64,000 bases of DNA from Ruegeria sp. HKCCA6707 (GTDB taxonomy: Bacteria > Pseudomonadota > Alphaproteobacteria > Rhodobacterales > Rhodobacteraceae): assembly GCF_013033515.1 (NCBI RefSeq), contig NZ_WQEG01000003.1:248001-312000 (forward strand), given 5' to 3'. Shown here one piece after another: positions 1 through 8,245 of the stretch; positions within the stretch are counted from its first letter, which is position 1, and each line of letters starts with the position of its first letter. The notes under the pieces are model-generated. The model was not told the DNA's origin and did no database searches. It was given only the letters and a program-made list of their open reading frames with translations. The position numbers and the translations under genes were made by a program.

Positions 1-878
1 CCGGTGTTTTCATCGACGATATCGTGGCAACAGTTGCCAATGCGCGCGCCGAGGTCGAGGCGCGGGTACAGCGCACCTTCCGCTATATCGGCGCTATTGT
101 TCTGGCCGCCGTGCTGATCGTGTTTGCCTCGGGGATGCTGCTCAATATCCGGGAAAGACGACTTGCAGATGCGCGGCTCAAGGAACTGACCCAGCGGGTT
201 TTCGATGCGCAAGAAGAGGAACGCGGCCGGGTTGCCCGCGAATTGCATGACGGGATCAGCCAGATTCTGGTGGGTGTGCGCTATGCGCTGGACAATGCGC
301 GCCGTCGGCTGACGCGGGGCGATGAGGCTGGTGCACAGGATCCGCTGGAAAAAGGCATCGACAATCTGGGCACCGCCATTTCCGAGGTGCGTCGCATCAG
401 CCGCGACCTGCGCCCGGGCGTGCTTGACGATCTGGGCCTTGGCCCCGCGCTCAAGGCGCTGACCGATGATTTCCGCGAGCGCACGGGAATTGAAACCGAA
501 TTCTCGACCGTTGTGTTCCGTAACCGACTGGATCAGGACAGCAAAATCGCGCTCTACCGTATCGCGCAAGAGGCGCTGACCAATATCGAACGTCACTCGG
601 GCGCCACCCGCGTGACCATTGATCTGCGCGGCCACACTAAGGGCGCGACCATGCGCATCACCGACAACGGGCGCGGTCTGCCCAGCGATCGCAGCAGCGT
701 CGGCACCGGGATCGGGCTGCGCAACATGCAGGAACGGATCGAGCAGCTTGACGGGTCGTTGCGTATTCTGTCATCACGCGGCGCGCAAAGCGGTACGGTG
801 ATCGAAGCGAGCCTGCCGCTGAGCCACCTGCTCTCGCCGCAGGATGACGCAACTCCCAAGCGAAAGGCCAGCCCCTGA
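1..878 (+). CDS. Sensor histidine kinase, 5'-truncated by the window edge
   Basis: The frame is open from base 3 and first stops at 876-878, so the N-terminus lies outside the window and the GTG at 24 is probably internal. What remains, in order: the end of what looks like a periplasmic Cache sensor domain (GVFIDDI), one membrane helix (about residues 22-40 counted from base 24), a HisKA_3 segment with the phosphoacceptor histidine in ELHDG (base 246), and a HATPase_c domain with N-box NIERHS, DNGRGL and GIGLRNM motifs. This is the NarX/DegS-like layout: ATP-dependent autophosphorylation followed by transfer to a NarL-type regulator. The next gene begins inside this stop codon and is the likely partner. 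The ligand cannot be deduced. The family call is firm; the Cache assignment rests on a few residues. Confidence 0.9.
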   Translation, partial: GVFIDDIVATVANARAEVEARVQRTFRYIGAIVLAAVLIVFASGMLLNIRERRLADARLKELTQRVFDAQEEERGRVARELHDGISQILVGVRYALDNARRRLTRGDEAGAQDPLEKGIDNLGTAISEVRRISRDLRPGVLDDLGLGPALKALTDDFRERTGIETEFSTVVFRNRLDQDSKIALYRIAQEALTNIERHSGATRVTIDLRGHTKGATMRITDNGRGLPSDRSSVGTGIGLRNMQERIEQLDGSLRILSSRGAQSGTVIEASLPLSHLLSPQDDATPKRKASP

Positions 879-1522
879 TGTCCGATCCCATCCGCGTGCT
901 AATCGTCGATGACCACCCGATGGTGGCCGAAGGTATCCAGTCACTGCTGGAAAGCTATGACGAAATCGAAGTGGTCGGCACGCTCCATAATGGTCAAGAG
1001 GCCGTGGATCAGGTTCTGCGTCTGAACCCGCATGTAATCCTGATGGATCTGAACATGCCCGGCCTCGGCGGGCTCAGCGCCACCGAGATGATCCTCGAAC
1101 GCCTGCCAGATACCCGCGTTCTGATCCTGTCCATGCATGACAGCCCCGAATATATCTCGACCGCGCTCAGTCATGGCGCGCGGGGATATGTGCTCAAAGA
1201 TGTGCCGACAGATGAAATCAAACAAGCGATCGACGCGGTCATGCAGGGCGAGCAATATCTCTGCACCGGGGCTCGTGGTTCGTTGCAACCCAAACAGGAT
1301 GACACGCGCGAGGCGCTGACCGGGCGTGAACAGACCATCCTGCTGGAACTGGCCCAGGGCAAATCCAACAAAGAGGTGGCCCAGGCGTTGGAGATCTCGG
1401 TGCGCACTGTCGAAACCCACCGCAAGAACATCAAACGCAAACTGGGCATTTCTTCAACCGCGGGCCTTACCCGCTATGCGCTGGAACATGGCATGCTGCA
1501 GGGCACCGGTCACAATTTCTGA
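878..1522 (+). CDS. NarL/FixJ-type response regulator
   Basis: A 214-residue two-domain regulator. The receiver domain (about 5-120) has the acidic pair D11-D12, the phosphoacceptor D57 in ILMDLNMPG, and K107 in YVLKD. A LuxR-type helix-turn-helix (about 147-208) follows, beginning LTGREQTIL and containing the recognition segment SVRTVETHRKNI. The ATG at 878 uses the last base of the kinase stop codon (TGATG), so the two are almost certainly translationally coupled and form a cognate pair. Phosphorylation would promote DNA binding at promoters not identifiable here. Nothing is missing or odd in the domain signatures. Confidence 0.93.
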   Translation: MSDPIRVLIVDDHPMVAEGIQSLLESYDEIEVVGTLHNGQEAVDQVLRLNPHVILMDLNMPGLGGLSATEMILERLPDTRVLILSMHDSPEYISTALSHGARGYVLKDVPTDEIKQAIDAVMQGEQYLCTGARGSLQPKQDDTREALTGREQTILLELAQGKSNKEVAQALEISVRTVETHRKNIKRKLGISSTAGLTRYALEHGMLQGTGHNF

Positions 1523-1524
1523 CC

Positions 1525-1543
1525 GCAGCGCGGAACGCGCTGC
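1525..1543. terminator. Hairpin between convergent genes
   Basis: Directly after the regulator stop lies a perfect 8-bp stem, GCAGCGCG and CGCGCTGC, with a 3-base loop. A second, weaker hairpin (GACGCGCC and GGCGTGTC, one G-T pair) follows at 1561-1579. Neither has a T tract, so intrinsic termination is plausible but not proven. The position between two convergent genes fits a transcription barrier. Confidence 0.4.
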
Positions 1544-1596
1544 CTGGCCCAACAAGAGAAGACGCGCCGCAGGCGTGTCGCCGATGAGCGGGAGAC

Positions 1597-1983
1597 CTAG
1601 CTTTCCGCGCTCTGAATACCCTCGCCAAAAAACACCAAAGCTCCGTCCTCATCCAGAACATGAAACTCCCGCTGCATGTACGGCTGGTCAAACGGGGCAC
1701 GCACGCGGGTTTCGGGCAGGTCGTCCAAGCCCGGACGCAGGCTTTCGTACAATTCATCGATGCCTTCGACGTCGATATAAAAGGAGTGTTCATCCCCCAG
1801 CGGTTTGCCATCAGCACGCGGCGGGCATTCCAGCAATCGGATCGCCACCGCGCCATGACGCAAGAACGCGTAATTGTCTTGCCGGAATGTGCAGGTGAAC
1901 CCCAACCGATCGCAGTAGAACCGGATCTGCCGCTCCAGCGATGCGCAAAGGACAAAAGGGGTGAGTTGCAAAAGCTGCGCCAC
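1597..1983 (-). CDS. VOC (glyoxalase/bleomycin-resistance-like) protein
   Basis: A 128-residue single-domain protein of the vicinal-oxygen-chelate superfamily. It opens with a beta-strand LTPFVLCAS, then the helix RQIRFYCDRLGF, and ends with the strand pair around EFHVLDEDGALVFFGE, where E of REFHV and H of DEHSFYIDV are candidate metal ligands. I chose the GTG at 1983 because GGAGG lies 6 bases before it (complement of 1990-1994); an upstream GTG at 2007 in the same frame has no such site. Members bind or detoxify small molecules such as bleomycin, fosfomycin or methylglyoxal adducts; the substrate here cannot be inferred. It is divergent from the ilv operon and convergent with the response regulator. 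Confidence 0.75.
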   Translation of the reverse strand: MAQLLQLTPFVLCASLERQIRFYCDRLGFTCTFRQDNYAFLRHGAVAIRLLECPPRADGKPLGDEHSFYIDVEGIDELYESLRPGLDDLPETRVRAPFDQPYMQREFHVLDEDGALVFFGEGIQSAES

Positions 1984-2140
1984 AGAAAGCCTCCAAGCTG
2001 AATTCACCTACAAAATAGCATAACTCTGATCCGGCAGCTTGGCTTGATACCGAGCTGCATCGCAGCCCCAAAGACCGGACTCCGGCGCGCTCGACACGAC
2101 TCTCACAGCATCAGCTTCGCGGAAATTTCTCAACATGCGT

Positions 2141-2159
2141 CATTTTGCGCAACAAAATG
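2141..2159. promoter_or_regulatory. AT-rich inverted repeat upstream of ilv promoter
   Basis: Perfect 7-bp arms CATTTTG and CAAAATG flank CGCAA. It lies about 45 bp before the candidate -35 of the ilv operon and between it and the divergent VOC gene. A second small dyad, AATTG-GCG-CAATT, lies at 2187-2199. Their position suits an activator or Lrp-type site, but no binding protein can be named from sequence alone. Confidence 0.35.
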
Positions 2160-2204
2160 TCAAAATTTTACACTCTTGGGTTAGATAATTGGCGCAATTG
2201 CCTG

Positions 2205-2231
2205 TTGACGCCCCCATTCCCTGATCATAAT
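2205..2231 (+). promoter_or_regulatory. Candidate promoter of the ilv operon
   Basis: TTGACG at 2205-2210 and CATAAT at 2226-2231 match the sigma-70 boxes at 5/6 positions each, but the spacer is 15 bp, shorter than the usual 16-18. Transcription from here would begin near 2238, just before the ribosome-binding site of the leader peptide, as expected for an attenuated operon. Confidence 0.45.
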
Positions 2232-2263
2232 GTCGCTGCCAACGCAAAAAGGAGCCTCTGGCG

Positions 2264-2311
2264 ATGAGAACGCTAGTCGTAATCGTGGGAACCAAGCGCA
2301 TGGGCCGGTAA
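2264..2311 (+). CDS. ilv operon leader peptide (15 aa)
   Basis: A short reading frame, MRTLVVIVGTKRMGR, preceded by GGAG at 2251-2254, 9 bases from the ATG. Five consecutive codons, 4-8, are Leu-Val-Val-Ile-Val, exactly the end-product amino acids of the pathway encoded downstream. Two of them use codons uncommon in this GC-rich genome (CTA, GTA). The stop at 2309-2311 lies just past the first arm of an RNA hairpin. This is the classic leader of ribosome-mediated attenuation: stalling for want of charged branched-chain tRNAs changes the downstream RNA fold. The peptide itself is probably non-functional once made. Confidence 0.85.
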   Translation: MRTLVVIVGTKRMGR

Positions 2312-2364
2312 CGGTAAACCATAATCGAACCCATGCGCCTCCGAAATCATCGGGGGCTTTTTTT
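2296..2364 (+). promoter_or_regulatory. ilv transcription attenuator (antiterminator and terminator)
   Basis: Two competing RNA stems are visible. The antiterminator pairs GCGCATGGG (2296-2304) with CCCATGCGC (2330-2338), 9 bp. The terminator pairs GCCTCCGA (2337-2344) with TCGGGGGC (2350-2357), 8 bp with one G-T pair, followed by seven T (2358-2364). They share bases 2337-2338. A ribosome stalled on the Leu/Val/Ile codons (2273-2287) leaves 2296-2304 free, so the antiterminator can form; a ribosome at the stop codon (2309) covers it and lets the terminator form. The logic matches known amino-acid attenuators; the fold has not been calculated. Confidence 0.8.
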
Positions 2365-2405
2365 ATGCGAAACGCAAGACACATGTCGCCAACGGAGCAA
2401 AGCAG

Positions 2406-4157
2406 ATGACACGTGAGATGACTGGCGCAAAGATGGTGGTTCAGGCCCTCAAGGATCAGGGCGTGGACACGGTATTCGGATATCCCGGTGGCGCCGTGCT
2501 ACCCATCTATGACGAGATCTTTCTGCAAAACGACATCCGGCACATTCTGGTGCGCCACGAACAGGGTGCTGTTCATGCCGCCGAGGGCTATGCCCGTGCG
2601 ACGGGAAAGCCGGGTGTTGCCCTGGTGACCTCGGGGCCCGGCGCCACCAACGCTGTCACAGGACTGACTGACGCGTTGATGGATTCGATCCCCATCGTGG
2701 TTCTGACCGGACAGGTTCCCACCTTCATGATCGGCTCGGACGCGTTTCAGGAGGCCGATACTGTCGGCATCACCCGCCCCTGCACCAAGCACAACTGGCT
2801 GGTGAAGGACACGGATTCGCTGCCCGGAACGATGCACGAAGCGTTCCACGTCGCCACCTCGGGCCGCCCCGGCCCGGTGCTGATCGACATCCCCAAGGAC
2901 GTGCAGTTTGCATCGGGCACCTATAGCGCACCCAAGCCTTCTACATCGCATTACCAGCCGGTTCTGAAAGGTGATCTGGAAGAGATCACTGAACTGGTCG
3001 CCGCGATGGAGACCGCCAAAAAACCCGTCTTCTATACGGGCGGTGGCGTTATCAACTCGGGCCCCGCCGCCAGCCATTTGCTGCGTGAACTAGTCGATGC
3101 CACGGGATTCCCGATCACCTCCACCCTGATGGGTCTGGGCGCATATCCGGCCTCGGGCAAGAACTGGCTGGGGATGCTGGGAATGCATGGTCTCTACGAG
3201 GCCAACCTGGCGATGCATGATTGCGACCTGATGATCAATATCGGCGCACGCTTTGATGACCGGATCACCGGTCGCGTGGATGCGTTCTCGCCCAATTCCA
3301 AGAAAGCGCATGTGGATATTGATCCCTCGTCGATCAACAAGGTGATCCGCGTCGATATCCCGATTGTCGGCGATGTCGCCCATGTGCTGGAAGACATCCT
3401 GAAAGTTTGGAAATCGCGCGGCCGCAAGACGGACGCGGCGGCTGTGAAAAGCTGGCAGGCGCAGATTTCCGAGTGGCGCAAGGTGAACTGTCTGGCCTTC
3501 ACCGCCAGCGAAAAGACCATCAAGCCGCAACACGCGCTGCAACGGCTGGAAGAACTGACCAAAAACCACGACCGGTATATCTGCACCGAAGTGGGCCAGC
3601 ATCAGATGTGGGCGGCGCAATATCTGGGTTTCGAAGACCCCAACCGCTGGATGACCTCGGGCGGGCTGGGCACGATGGGCTATGGCTTCCCCGCCTCAAT
3701 CGGCGTGCAAATGGCGCACCCCGATGCGCTGGTTATCAACGTGGCGGGTGAGGCCTCGTGGCTGATGAACATGCAAGAGATGGGCACCGCCGTGCAGTAC
3801 CGCCTGCCGGTGAAACAGTTCATCCTCAACAATGAACGTCTGGGCATGGTCCGCCAGTGGCAGGAACTGCTGCATGGCGAGCGATACTCGCATAGCTGGT
3901 CCGAGGCCCTGCCCGATTTCGTCAAACTTGCAGAGGCCTTTGGCGCCAAAGGCATCCTGTGTTCCGATCCAGCCGATCTGGATGACGCGATCATGGAGAT
4001 GATCAACTACGATGGTCCGGTGATCTTCGACTGTCTGGTCGAAAAGCACGAAAACTGCTTCCCCATGATCCCGTCAGGCAAAGCCCATAACGAGATGCTG
4101 CTGGGTGAGGCCGAAACGCAGGGCGTGATCGATTCCAAAGGGTCGGTGTTGGTGTAA
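2406..4157 (+). CDS. ilvI: Acetolactate synthase, large (catalytic) subunit
   Basis: A 583-residue thiamine-diphosphate enzyme condensing two pyruvates to 2-acetolactate, or pyruvate with 2-ketobutyrate, the first committed step to valine, leucine and isoleucine. The N-terminal TPP domain has the catalytic glutamate in HEQGAVHAAEGYA, the central domain has TGGGVINSG, and the C-terminal domain ends its cofactor motif with ILNNERLGMVRQWQ. The usual GDG that starts the TPP/Mg motif reads GEA (VAGEASWLMN). GGAG lies 8 bases before the ATG. It is controlled by the attenuator upstream. Four bases separate its stop from an unknown gene, which in turn precedes the regulatory subunit gene ilvH. Confidence 0.95.
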   Translation: MTREMTGAKMVVQALKDQGVDTVFGYPGGAVLPIYDEIFLQNDIRHILVRHEQGAVHAAEGYARATGKPGVALVTSGPGATNAVTGLTDALMDSIPIVVLTGQVPTFMIGSDAFQEADTVGITRPCTKHNWLVKDTDSLPGTMHEAFHVATSGRPGPVLIDIPKDVQFASGTYSAPKPSTSHYQPVLKGDLEEITELVAAMETAKKPVFYTGGGVINSGPAASHLLRELVDATGFPITSTLMGLGAYPASGKNWLGMLGMHGLYEANLAMHDCDLMINIGARFDDRITGRVDAFSPNSKKAHVDIDPSSINKVIRVDIPIVGDVAHVLEDILKVWKSRGRKTDAAAVKSWQAQISEWRKVNCLAFTASEKTIKPQHALQRLEELTKNHDRYICTEVGQHQMWAAQYLGFEDPNRWMTSGGLGTMGYGFPASIGVQMAHPDALVINVAGEASWLMNMQEMGTAVQYRLPVKQFILNNERLGMVRQWQELLHGERYSHSWSEALPDFVKLAEAFGAKGILCSDPADLDDAIMEMINYDGPVIFDCLVEKHENCFPMIPSGKAHNEMLLGEAETQGVIDSKGSVLV

Positions 4158-4161
4158 ACGC

Positions 4162-4566
4162 ATGGCTGGCCACGAAAACATGTTGGTGTACCAGAGACTT
4201 CGCAATCGTCAGATCGAAGCGCTGGAGCTTGCATCTTCGTGGCCCAGTCAACGTGAGTACCAACAAAATACACCTTCGGTCTCGGTCACAAACGAAGTCA
4301 TAAATCAATGGGACGACGTGTTTGACGACACGGCATTCTGCTTTCCGAAACCGATCTATACGAAATCTGAAGAAATCGCGCTTCGAGAATACTCCCGTGC
4401 TTTAACTGACGTCAGCCGTCGCACGCGTAACCCCCTTCCCGAGTTGAGTGCAGCTATCGCACTCTCTGCATGGGAAGACCTTCGAAAGGCTGCTCAAATG
4501 GCACTGAACGTCATGATGGTACGTGGTCGTTTCTCAGAAGACGCTCTAATAGAGGATGCCGACTAA
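4162..4566 (+). CDS. Unknown protein encoded between ilvI and ilvH
   Basis: A 134-residue soluble, mostly helical-looking protein that I do not recognise. It has no signal peptide, membrane helix or cofactor motif. Its first third (RLRNRQIEALELASSW) is charged, and the C-terminus is acidic (EDALIEDAD). It is tightly built into the operon: 4 bases after the ilvI stop, and its own TAA shares a base with the ilvH ATG (TAATG at 4564-4568). Its composition looks less GC-rich than its neighbours, with more A/T-ending codons, which hints at later insertion. Being between the two subunits of one enzyme suggests a link to acetolactate synthase or simple co-expression; neither is shown. Confidence 0.75.
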   Translation: MAGHENMLVYQRLRNRQIEALELASSWPSQREYQQNTPSVSVTNEVINQWDDVFDDTAFCFPKPIYTKSEEIALREYSRALTDVSRRTRNPLPELSAAIALSAWEDLRKAAQMALNVMMVRGRFSEDALIEDAD

Positions 4567-5126
4567 TGTCTGCCCTACATATCAAAAAAGGCTCCACCCG
4601 CCATTCGGCCTATAATCTACGCCCCACCTTCTCGGACGTGCAGGAGCGCCATACGATCGCCGTTCTGGTTGAGAACGAACCCGGTGTTTTGGCCCGTGTG
4701 ATCGGGCTGTTCTCGGGCCGCGGCTATAACATCGAAAGCCTGACCGTGGCCGAGGTGGACCACACCGGCCACCTCAGCCGGATCACCATCGTCACCACCG
4801 GCACGCCGCAGGTGATCGAACAGATCAAGGCGCAGTTGGGTCGGATTGTGACCGTGCATGACGTGCATGACCTGACCGTCGAAGGCCCCTCGGTCGAACG
4901 GGAACTGGCGATTATCAAGGTCGTGGGCGAAGGCGACAAACGGGTCGAGGCGCTAAGACTGGCCGATATCTTCCGCGCCAATGTGGTCGACAGCACCCTG
5001 AACTCGTTCATTTTCGAAATCACCGGTGCGCCCGACAAGATTGATGCTTTCGCCGATCTGATGCGCCCTCTGGGCCTGATCGAGGTTGCCCGAACCGGTG
5101 TTGCCGCACTTTTGCGTGGCGATTGA
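4566..5126 (+). CDS. ilvH: Acetolactate synthase, small (regulatory) subunit
   Basis: A 186-residue regulatory subunit. The N-terminal ACT domain (about 25-100) carries the conserved LVENEPGVLARVIGLFSGRG segment that forms the valine-binding site, and the C-terminal domain (about 105-184) includes RELAIIKV and FEITG. It binds the catalytic subunit and gives valine feedback inhibition. The start at 4566 is chosen because it overlaps the previous stop (TAATG) and gives the normal family length; the frame is open further upstream without support. It is the last gene of the attenuated operon. Confidence 0.93.
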   Translation: MSALHIKKGSTRHSAYNLRPTFSDVQERHTIAVLVENEPGVLARVIGLFSGRGYNIESLTVAEVDHTGHLSRITIVTTGTPQVIEQIKAQLGRIVTVHDVHDLTVEGPSVERELAIIKVVGEGDKRVEALRLADIFRANVVDSTLNSFIFEITGAPDKIDAFADLMRPLGLIEVARTGVAALLRGD

Positions 5127-5203
5127 TGAAAAAGTACACCCCCGGTGATCGCTCCGAGGGTTTTGCGCTAAACATCAGACAATACCTCAAAAAGACCATT
5201 GAA

Positions 5204-5230
5204 CTTCAGGCTTATCCGATTAGCCTGAAG
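5204..5230 (+). promoter_or_regulatory. 9-bp inverted repeat overlapping a ribosome-binding site
   Basis: CTTCAGGCT (5204-5212) and AGCCTGAAG (5222-5230) are a perfect 9-bp inverted repeat with a 9-base loop. There is no T tract. Its right arm runs into AAGG at 5228-5231, the only ribosome-binding-like sequence before the GTG at 5239. It may therefore be an operator, a weak terminator for ilvH, or an RNA hairpin that hides the start of the next gene. Confidence 0.5.
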
Positions 5231-5238
5231 GTCGCTGC

Positions 5239-6042
5239 GTGGTTGATTTCTCTGCCCGCCGCTTTTGGTTGATGAGTGTGACTGCAGCACGTACCAGATT
5301 GGTGCGGTTGTGTTTTTTCCTGCAATACGAACTTGGGACAAGCATAACCGACCTAAGCGTCAGCCGATCTGAAACACAGGGTGTTTTTGGGGCTAATCTA
5401 CGCGTTCTGGCGAGCCAATACCCGTCGGTCTCGGGGTTGTGTCGTCAACTGGGGATGAACCGCACACAGTTCAACCGTTATCTGTCAGGACAGAACTTTC
5501 CCCGGCCCGAGGTATTGGAGCGCATTTGCCGATTCTTCGGCGTGGACGCCCGGATTCTCTTGCAGCCTTTGGATGAAATCACCCAGACGCACCCACATCC
5601 TGCAGCCGAAATGCTCGACCGTTTTTTGGTACCCAAAGAAAAACCCACCCTCGCGAGCGGTTTTTACCAATTGCTTGCCGATGCACCCGAGGCGCATGCC
5701 ACAACGCATCATAGCCTGGTACATATTCGTCATGTTGGGCACACAACCCTGTTGCGCGGATATGAACCGCGCGGCTCGACTTCAGCGCACTCACCGCAGG
5801 GACGCGAGGTTCAAGGCATGGTTGTCGCAACACAGACCAGCCTTTTGATCCTGATGTCGCGCCGCAATGCACAAGATCAGCGCATGATGGTGTTTTCCCG
5901 CGCGACAGAGGATGAGGAATGGTCCGGCACGCTGTCGAAGATGTCACACGGCTCTTCGCTCACGCCGCAACAGCTCAAACTGCGCTATCTTGGGCGCTTG
6001 GTGTCGACGGCACTGCCCATTGCACGCCTGTCACGCGGCTGA
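5239..6042 (+). CDS. Helix-turn-helix (XRE-like) transcriptional regulator
   Basis: Up to 267 residues. A Cro/XRE-type helix-turn-helix lies at about 50-110, with [19 protein letters not shown] followed by [16 protein letters not shown]. The rest (about 115-265) is an uncharacterised C-terminal region with beta-rich segments such as [15 protein letters not shown], possibly a ligand domain. The start is uncertain: GTG 5239 has AAGG seven bases upstream, while ATG 5272 has none, and homology-like sequence begins only near residue 46. It follows ilvH by 112 bases, including an inverted repeat, and its 3' end overlaps the convergent DUF2189 gene by 12 bases. Target genes are unknown. Confidence 0.75.
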   Translation: MVDFSARRFWLMSVTAARTRLVRLCFFLQYELGTSITDLSVSRSETQGVFGANLRVLASQYPSVSGLCRQLGMNRTQFNRYLSGQNFPRPEVLERICRFFGVDARILLQPLDEITQTHPHPAAEMLDRFLVPKEKPTLASGFYQLLADAPEAHATTHHSLVHIRHVGHTTLLRGYEPRGSTSAHSPQGREVQGMVVATQTSLLILMSRRNAQDQRMMVFSRATEDEEWSGTLSKMSHGSSLTPQQLKLRYLGRLVSTALPIARLSRG

Positions 6043-6819
6043 GGCGCCGTCACTATCAACAGTGATCAACCGGTAGAGGTGCCAGCTGGCATGACCCAGC
6101 AGCGGCAGCACCAGAAACAGACCCAGGAACCAGGGGATCATCGCCACGAAAGTAAAGACCGCGATCAGCAAACCCCAGATCAGCATCACTTTCAGATTGA
6201 CCCGGACATAGGAAAAACTCGCGATCATGGCCGAGACGAAATCCAGCTCGCGGTCCAGCAGCATCGGGATCGACAACACGGTGATCATATAGAGCACAAG
6301 GGCAAAAACCGCGCCCACCGCTGTTCCGACCACCAGCATGGTCAACCCGTTGGGTGTCAGGAACACTTGCAGCGACGAGGACACATTGGTCATGGTCGAC
6401 AGCCCCATGAACAGCGCAAAGATCATGTGGCCAAGAAAGAACCAGAACAGGAACATCACCACGATGATGGCGCAGATCGACGGCAGCTGCCGACGGCTTT
6501 GCTGCAGGACAACTCCGAAGATTGCCTTGAACTCCAAAGGCTCACCCTGTTCCAATCGGTGCGATACCTCATAAAGCCCCACGGCGGCGAAAGGGCCCAG
6601 CAGTGGAAACCCGATGGCCGCCAGAACCAGCCAATAGGATGTGCCGGTTTCGAGCGTGACCCAGGCCATGAGCCAGCCCGTGATGACGTAGAAGCCCGCA
6701 AACAGCAGACCAAAAACCGGCGCGCGGCGCAGATCGGCCCAGGCCATATGCAGCGCCTGTTTCAGCATCCCCGTATTGGCCGGGCGCAGGTCTGGGACCC
6801 CAAAGGATTTATCCATCAC
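6031..6819 (-). CDS. DUF2189 integral membrane protein
   Basis: A 262-residue polytopic membrane protein. After a short cytoplasmic N-terminus ([26 protein letters not shown]) come about six hydrophobic segments, for example [38 protein letters not shown] and [20 protein letters not shown]. The AWADLRRAP opening and the overall pattern match the DUF2189 family of predicted inner-membrane proteins, whose function is unknown. Two start codons lie side by side at 6819 and 6816. It sits 28 bases downstream of the amidase gene stop on the same strand, so both may share a transcript. Confidence 0.8.
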   Translation of the reverse strand: MMDKSFGVPDLRPANTGMLKQALHMAWADLRRAPVFGLLFAGFYVITGWLMAWVTLETGTSYWLVLAAIGFPLLGPFAAVGLYEVSHRLEQGEPLEFKAIFGVVLQQSRRQLPSICAIIVVMFLFWFFLGHMIFALFMGLSTMTNVSSSLQVFLTPNGLTMLVVGTAVGAVFALVLYMITVLSIPMLLDRELDFVSAMIASFSYVRVNLKVMLIWGLLIAVFTFVAMIPWFLGLFLVLPLLGHASWHLYRLITVDSDGASAA

Positions 6820-6847
6820 CCTGTTCCTCCTCCCTTAGAATTCCGCG

Positions 6848-8245
6848 TCACAAGGCCGGTCTGGTTTGCGGCCATTGCGTCGCCGCATGGTAGGCGGCGC
6901 CCGTCGACAAGATTCGCGCGTCCGATCCGCGTGGCCCGAAGAGCTGTACGCCCATGGGCAGCCCCGCTGCGCCTAAGCCTGCAGGAACCGAGAGACAGGG
7001 TAAGCCGATCAGGCTGACGGGTACGACCACCTGCATCCAGCGATGATACGTATCCATCGCCTGCCCCGCGATCTGCGTTGGATAAGGCTGATCGATCTCA
7101 AAAGGCCAAACCTGTGCCGAGGGCAAAACCAGCGCGTCATAGCGCTCAAACAGTTGAACCGCCGCTTGGGCCCACTCGGACCTGATGACACTGGCGCGAT
7201 GCACATCCATCGCCGACAAGGCCAGGCCCCGATCCAGCTCCCATTGCGCGGTGTCTTTGAGCGCCCCCCGCTGGGCAGCCAAGGGGACCAACCCCGCTGC
7301 CACGCTCCACGAGCGCAAGGTGATCCAACTGTCCCACAGCCGTTCGGCCTCAAAAGGGGGTGCCACGGATTCAACAACTGCGCCCAGGTCGGAAAACACT
7401 TGCAACGCCTCAGCGCTCAACTCCAGAATTCCCGGCTCAAATGGTAGCGCGCCATCCCAATCCCCTAACCAGCCGATCCGCACCCCCGTGAGGTCTGCAG
7501 CTTGCACAGGCGAAACGGGTGCCGTTTCAACCGACAAGGGCTGGCGCGGGTCTGCGCCCGAGATCACGTCAAGCAGCAAACCAATATCTTCGGGGCTGCG
7601 CGCCATCGGCCCAAGCGTCGAGAGCTGATGCAAGAACACATCTCCGACCGGCTCGGACGGCACCCTGCCCCAGCTGGGTCGAAAGCCGTAGACGTTGTTC
7701 CATGCCGCCGGATTGCGCAGGCTGCCCATCATGTCCGACCCGTCCGCCAGGCTCAGCATCCCCGTGGCCAACGCCACCGCCGCCCCACCCGAAGACCCGC
7801 CGCAGGACAGATCCAGATCATAGGGGTTGCGCGTGGCGCCGTAGACCGGATTGAACGTGTGGGAGCCCAGGCCAAATTCAGGCGTATTGGTCTTGCCAAT
7901 CAGGATCGCGCCTGCCGCCCGCAAACGCGCCGCCAGCAGATCATCGCGCGCAGGCACATTGTCCCGAAACAATGGCGAACCCTGGGTCGAGGCAATGCCG
8001 GCCACATTCACCAGATCCTTCACCGCAATCGGCAGCCCGTGCAACGGGCCTTTCACCTCGCTTTTGTCAACCGCCTGCGCCTCTGCCAGCAATTCCTGCG
8101 CATCCCGCAAAGCTACAACGGCATTTACCCGGGGATTCACCGCCTCGATCCGATCCAGCGTTGCGCGCATCAGTTCCTGCGCCGACAGGCGGCCCGCTGA
8201 CAATTCGCTCAGCAGCTGGGTGGCAGAGGTTCGGCTTAGATCCAT
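6848..8245 (-). CDS. Amidase-signature family amidase
   Basis: A 465-residue amide hydrolase. The Ser-cisSer-Lys triad is visible: the lysine in GLPIAVKDL, the cis-serine in CGGSSGGAAVAL, and the nucleophile in GSDMMGSLRNPA. The C-terminal YDALVLPSAQ and GLPCLSVPAGL segments are typical. It lacks the features that mark GatA of the tRNA amidotransferase, and no gatB or gatC is near, so it is more likely a catabolic or general amidase with unknown substrate. I chose ATG 8245 because GTGGAG lies about 5 bases upstream (complement 8251-8256); an ATG at 8278 lacks support. Confidence 0.85.
   Translation of the reverse strand: MDLSRTSATQLLSELSAGRLSAQELMRATLDRIEAVNPRVNAVVALRDAQELLAEAQAVDKSEVKGPLHGLPIAVKDLVNVAGIASTQGSPLFRDNVPARDDLLAARLRAAGAILIGKTNTPEFGLGSHTFNPVYGATRNPYDLDLSCGGSSGGAAVALATGMLSLADGSDMMGSLRNPAAWNNVYGFRPSWGRVPSEPVGDVFLHQLSTLGPMARSPEDIGLLLDVISGADPRQPLSVETAPVSPVQAADLTGVRIGWLGDWDGALPFEPGILELSAEALQVFSDLGAVVESVAPPFEAERLWDSWITLRSWSVAAGLVPLAAQRGALKDTAQWELDRGLALSAMDVHRASVIRSEWAQAAVQLFERYDALVLPSAQVWPFEIDQPYPTQIAGQAMDTYHRWMQVVVPVSLIGLPCLSVPAGLGAAGLPMGVQLFGPRGSDARILSTGAAYHAATQWPQTRPAL

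Noticed and set aside
6079..7017. A 312-codon frame rich in His and Gln opposite the DUF2189 gene
   Set aside because: Shadow of membrane-protein codons; the sense frame has clear helices and a plausible start.
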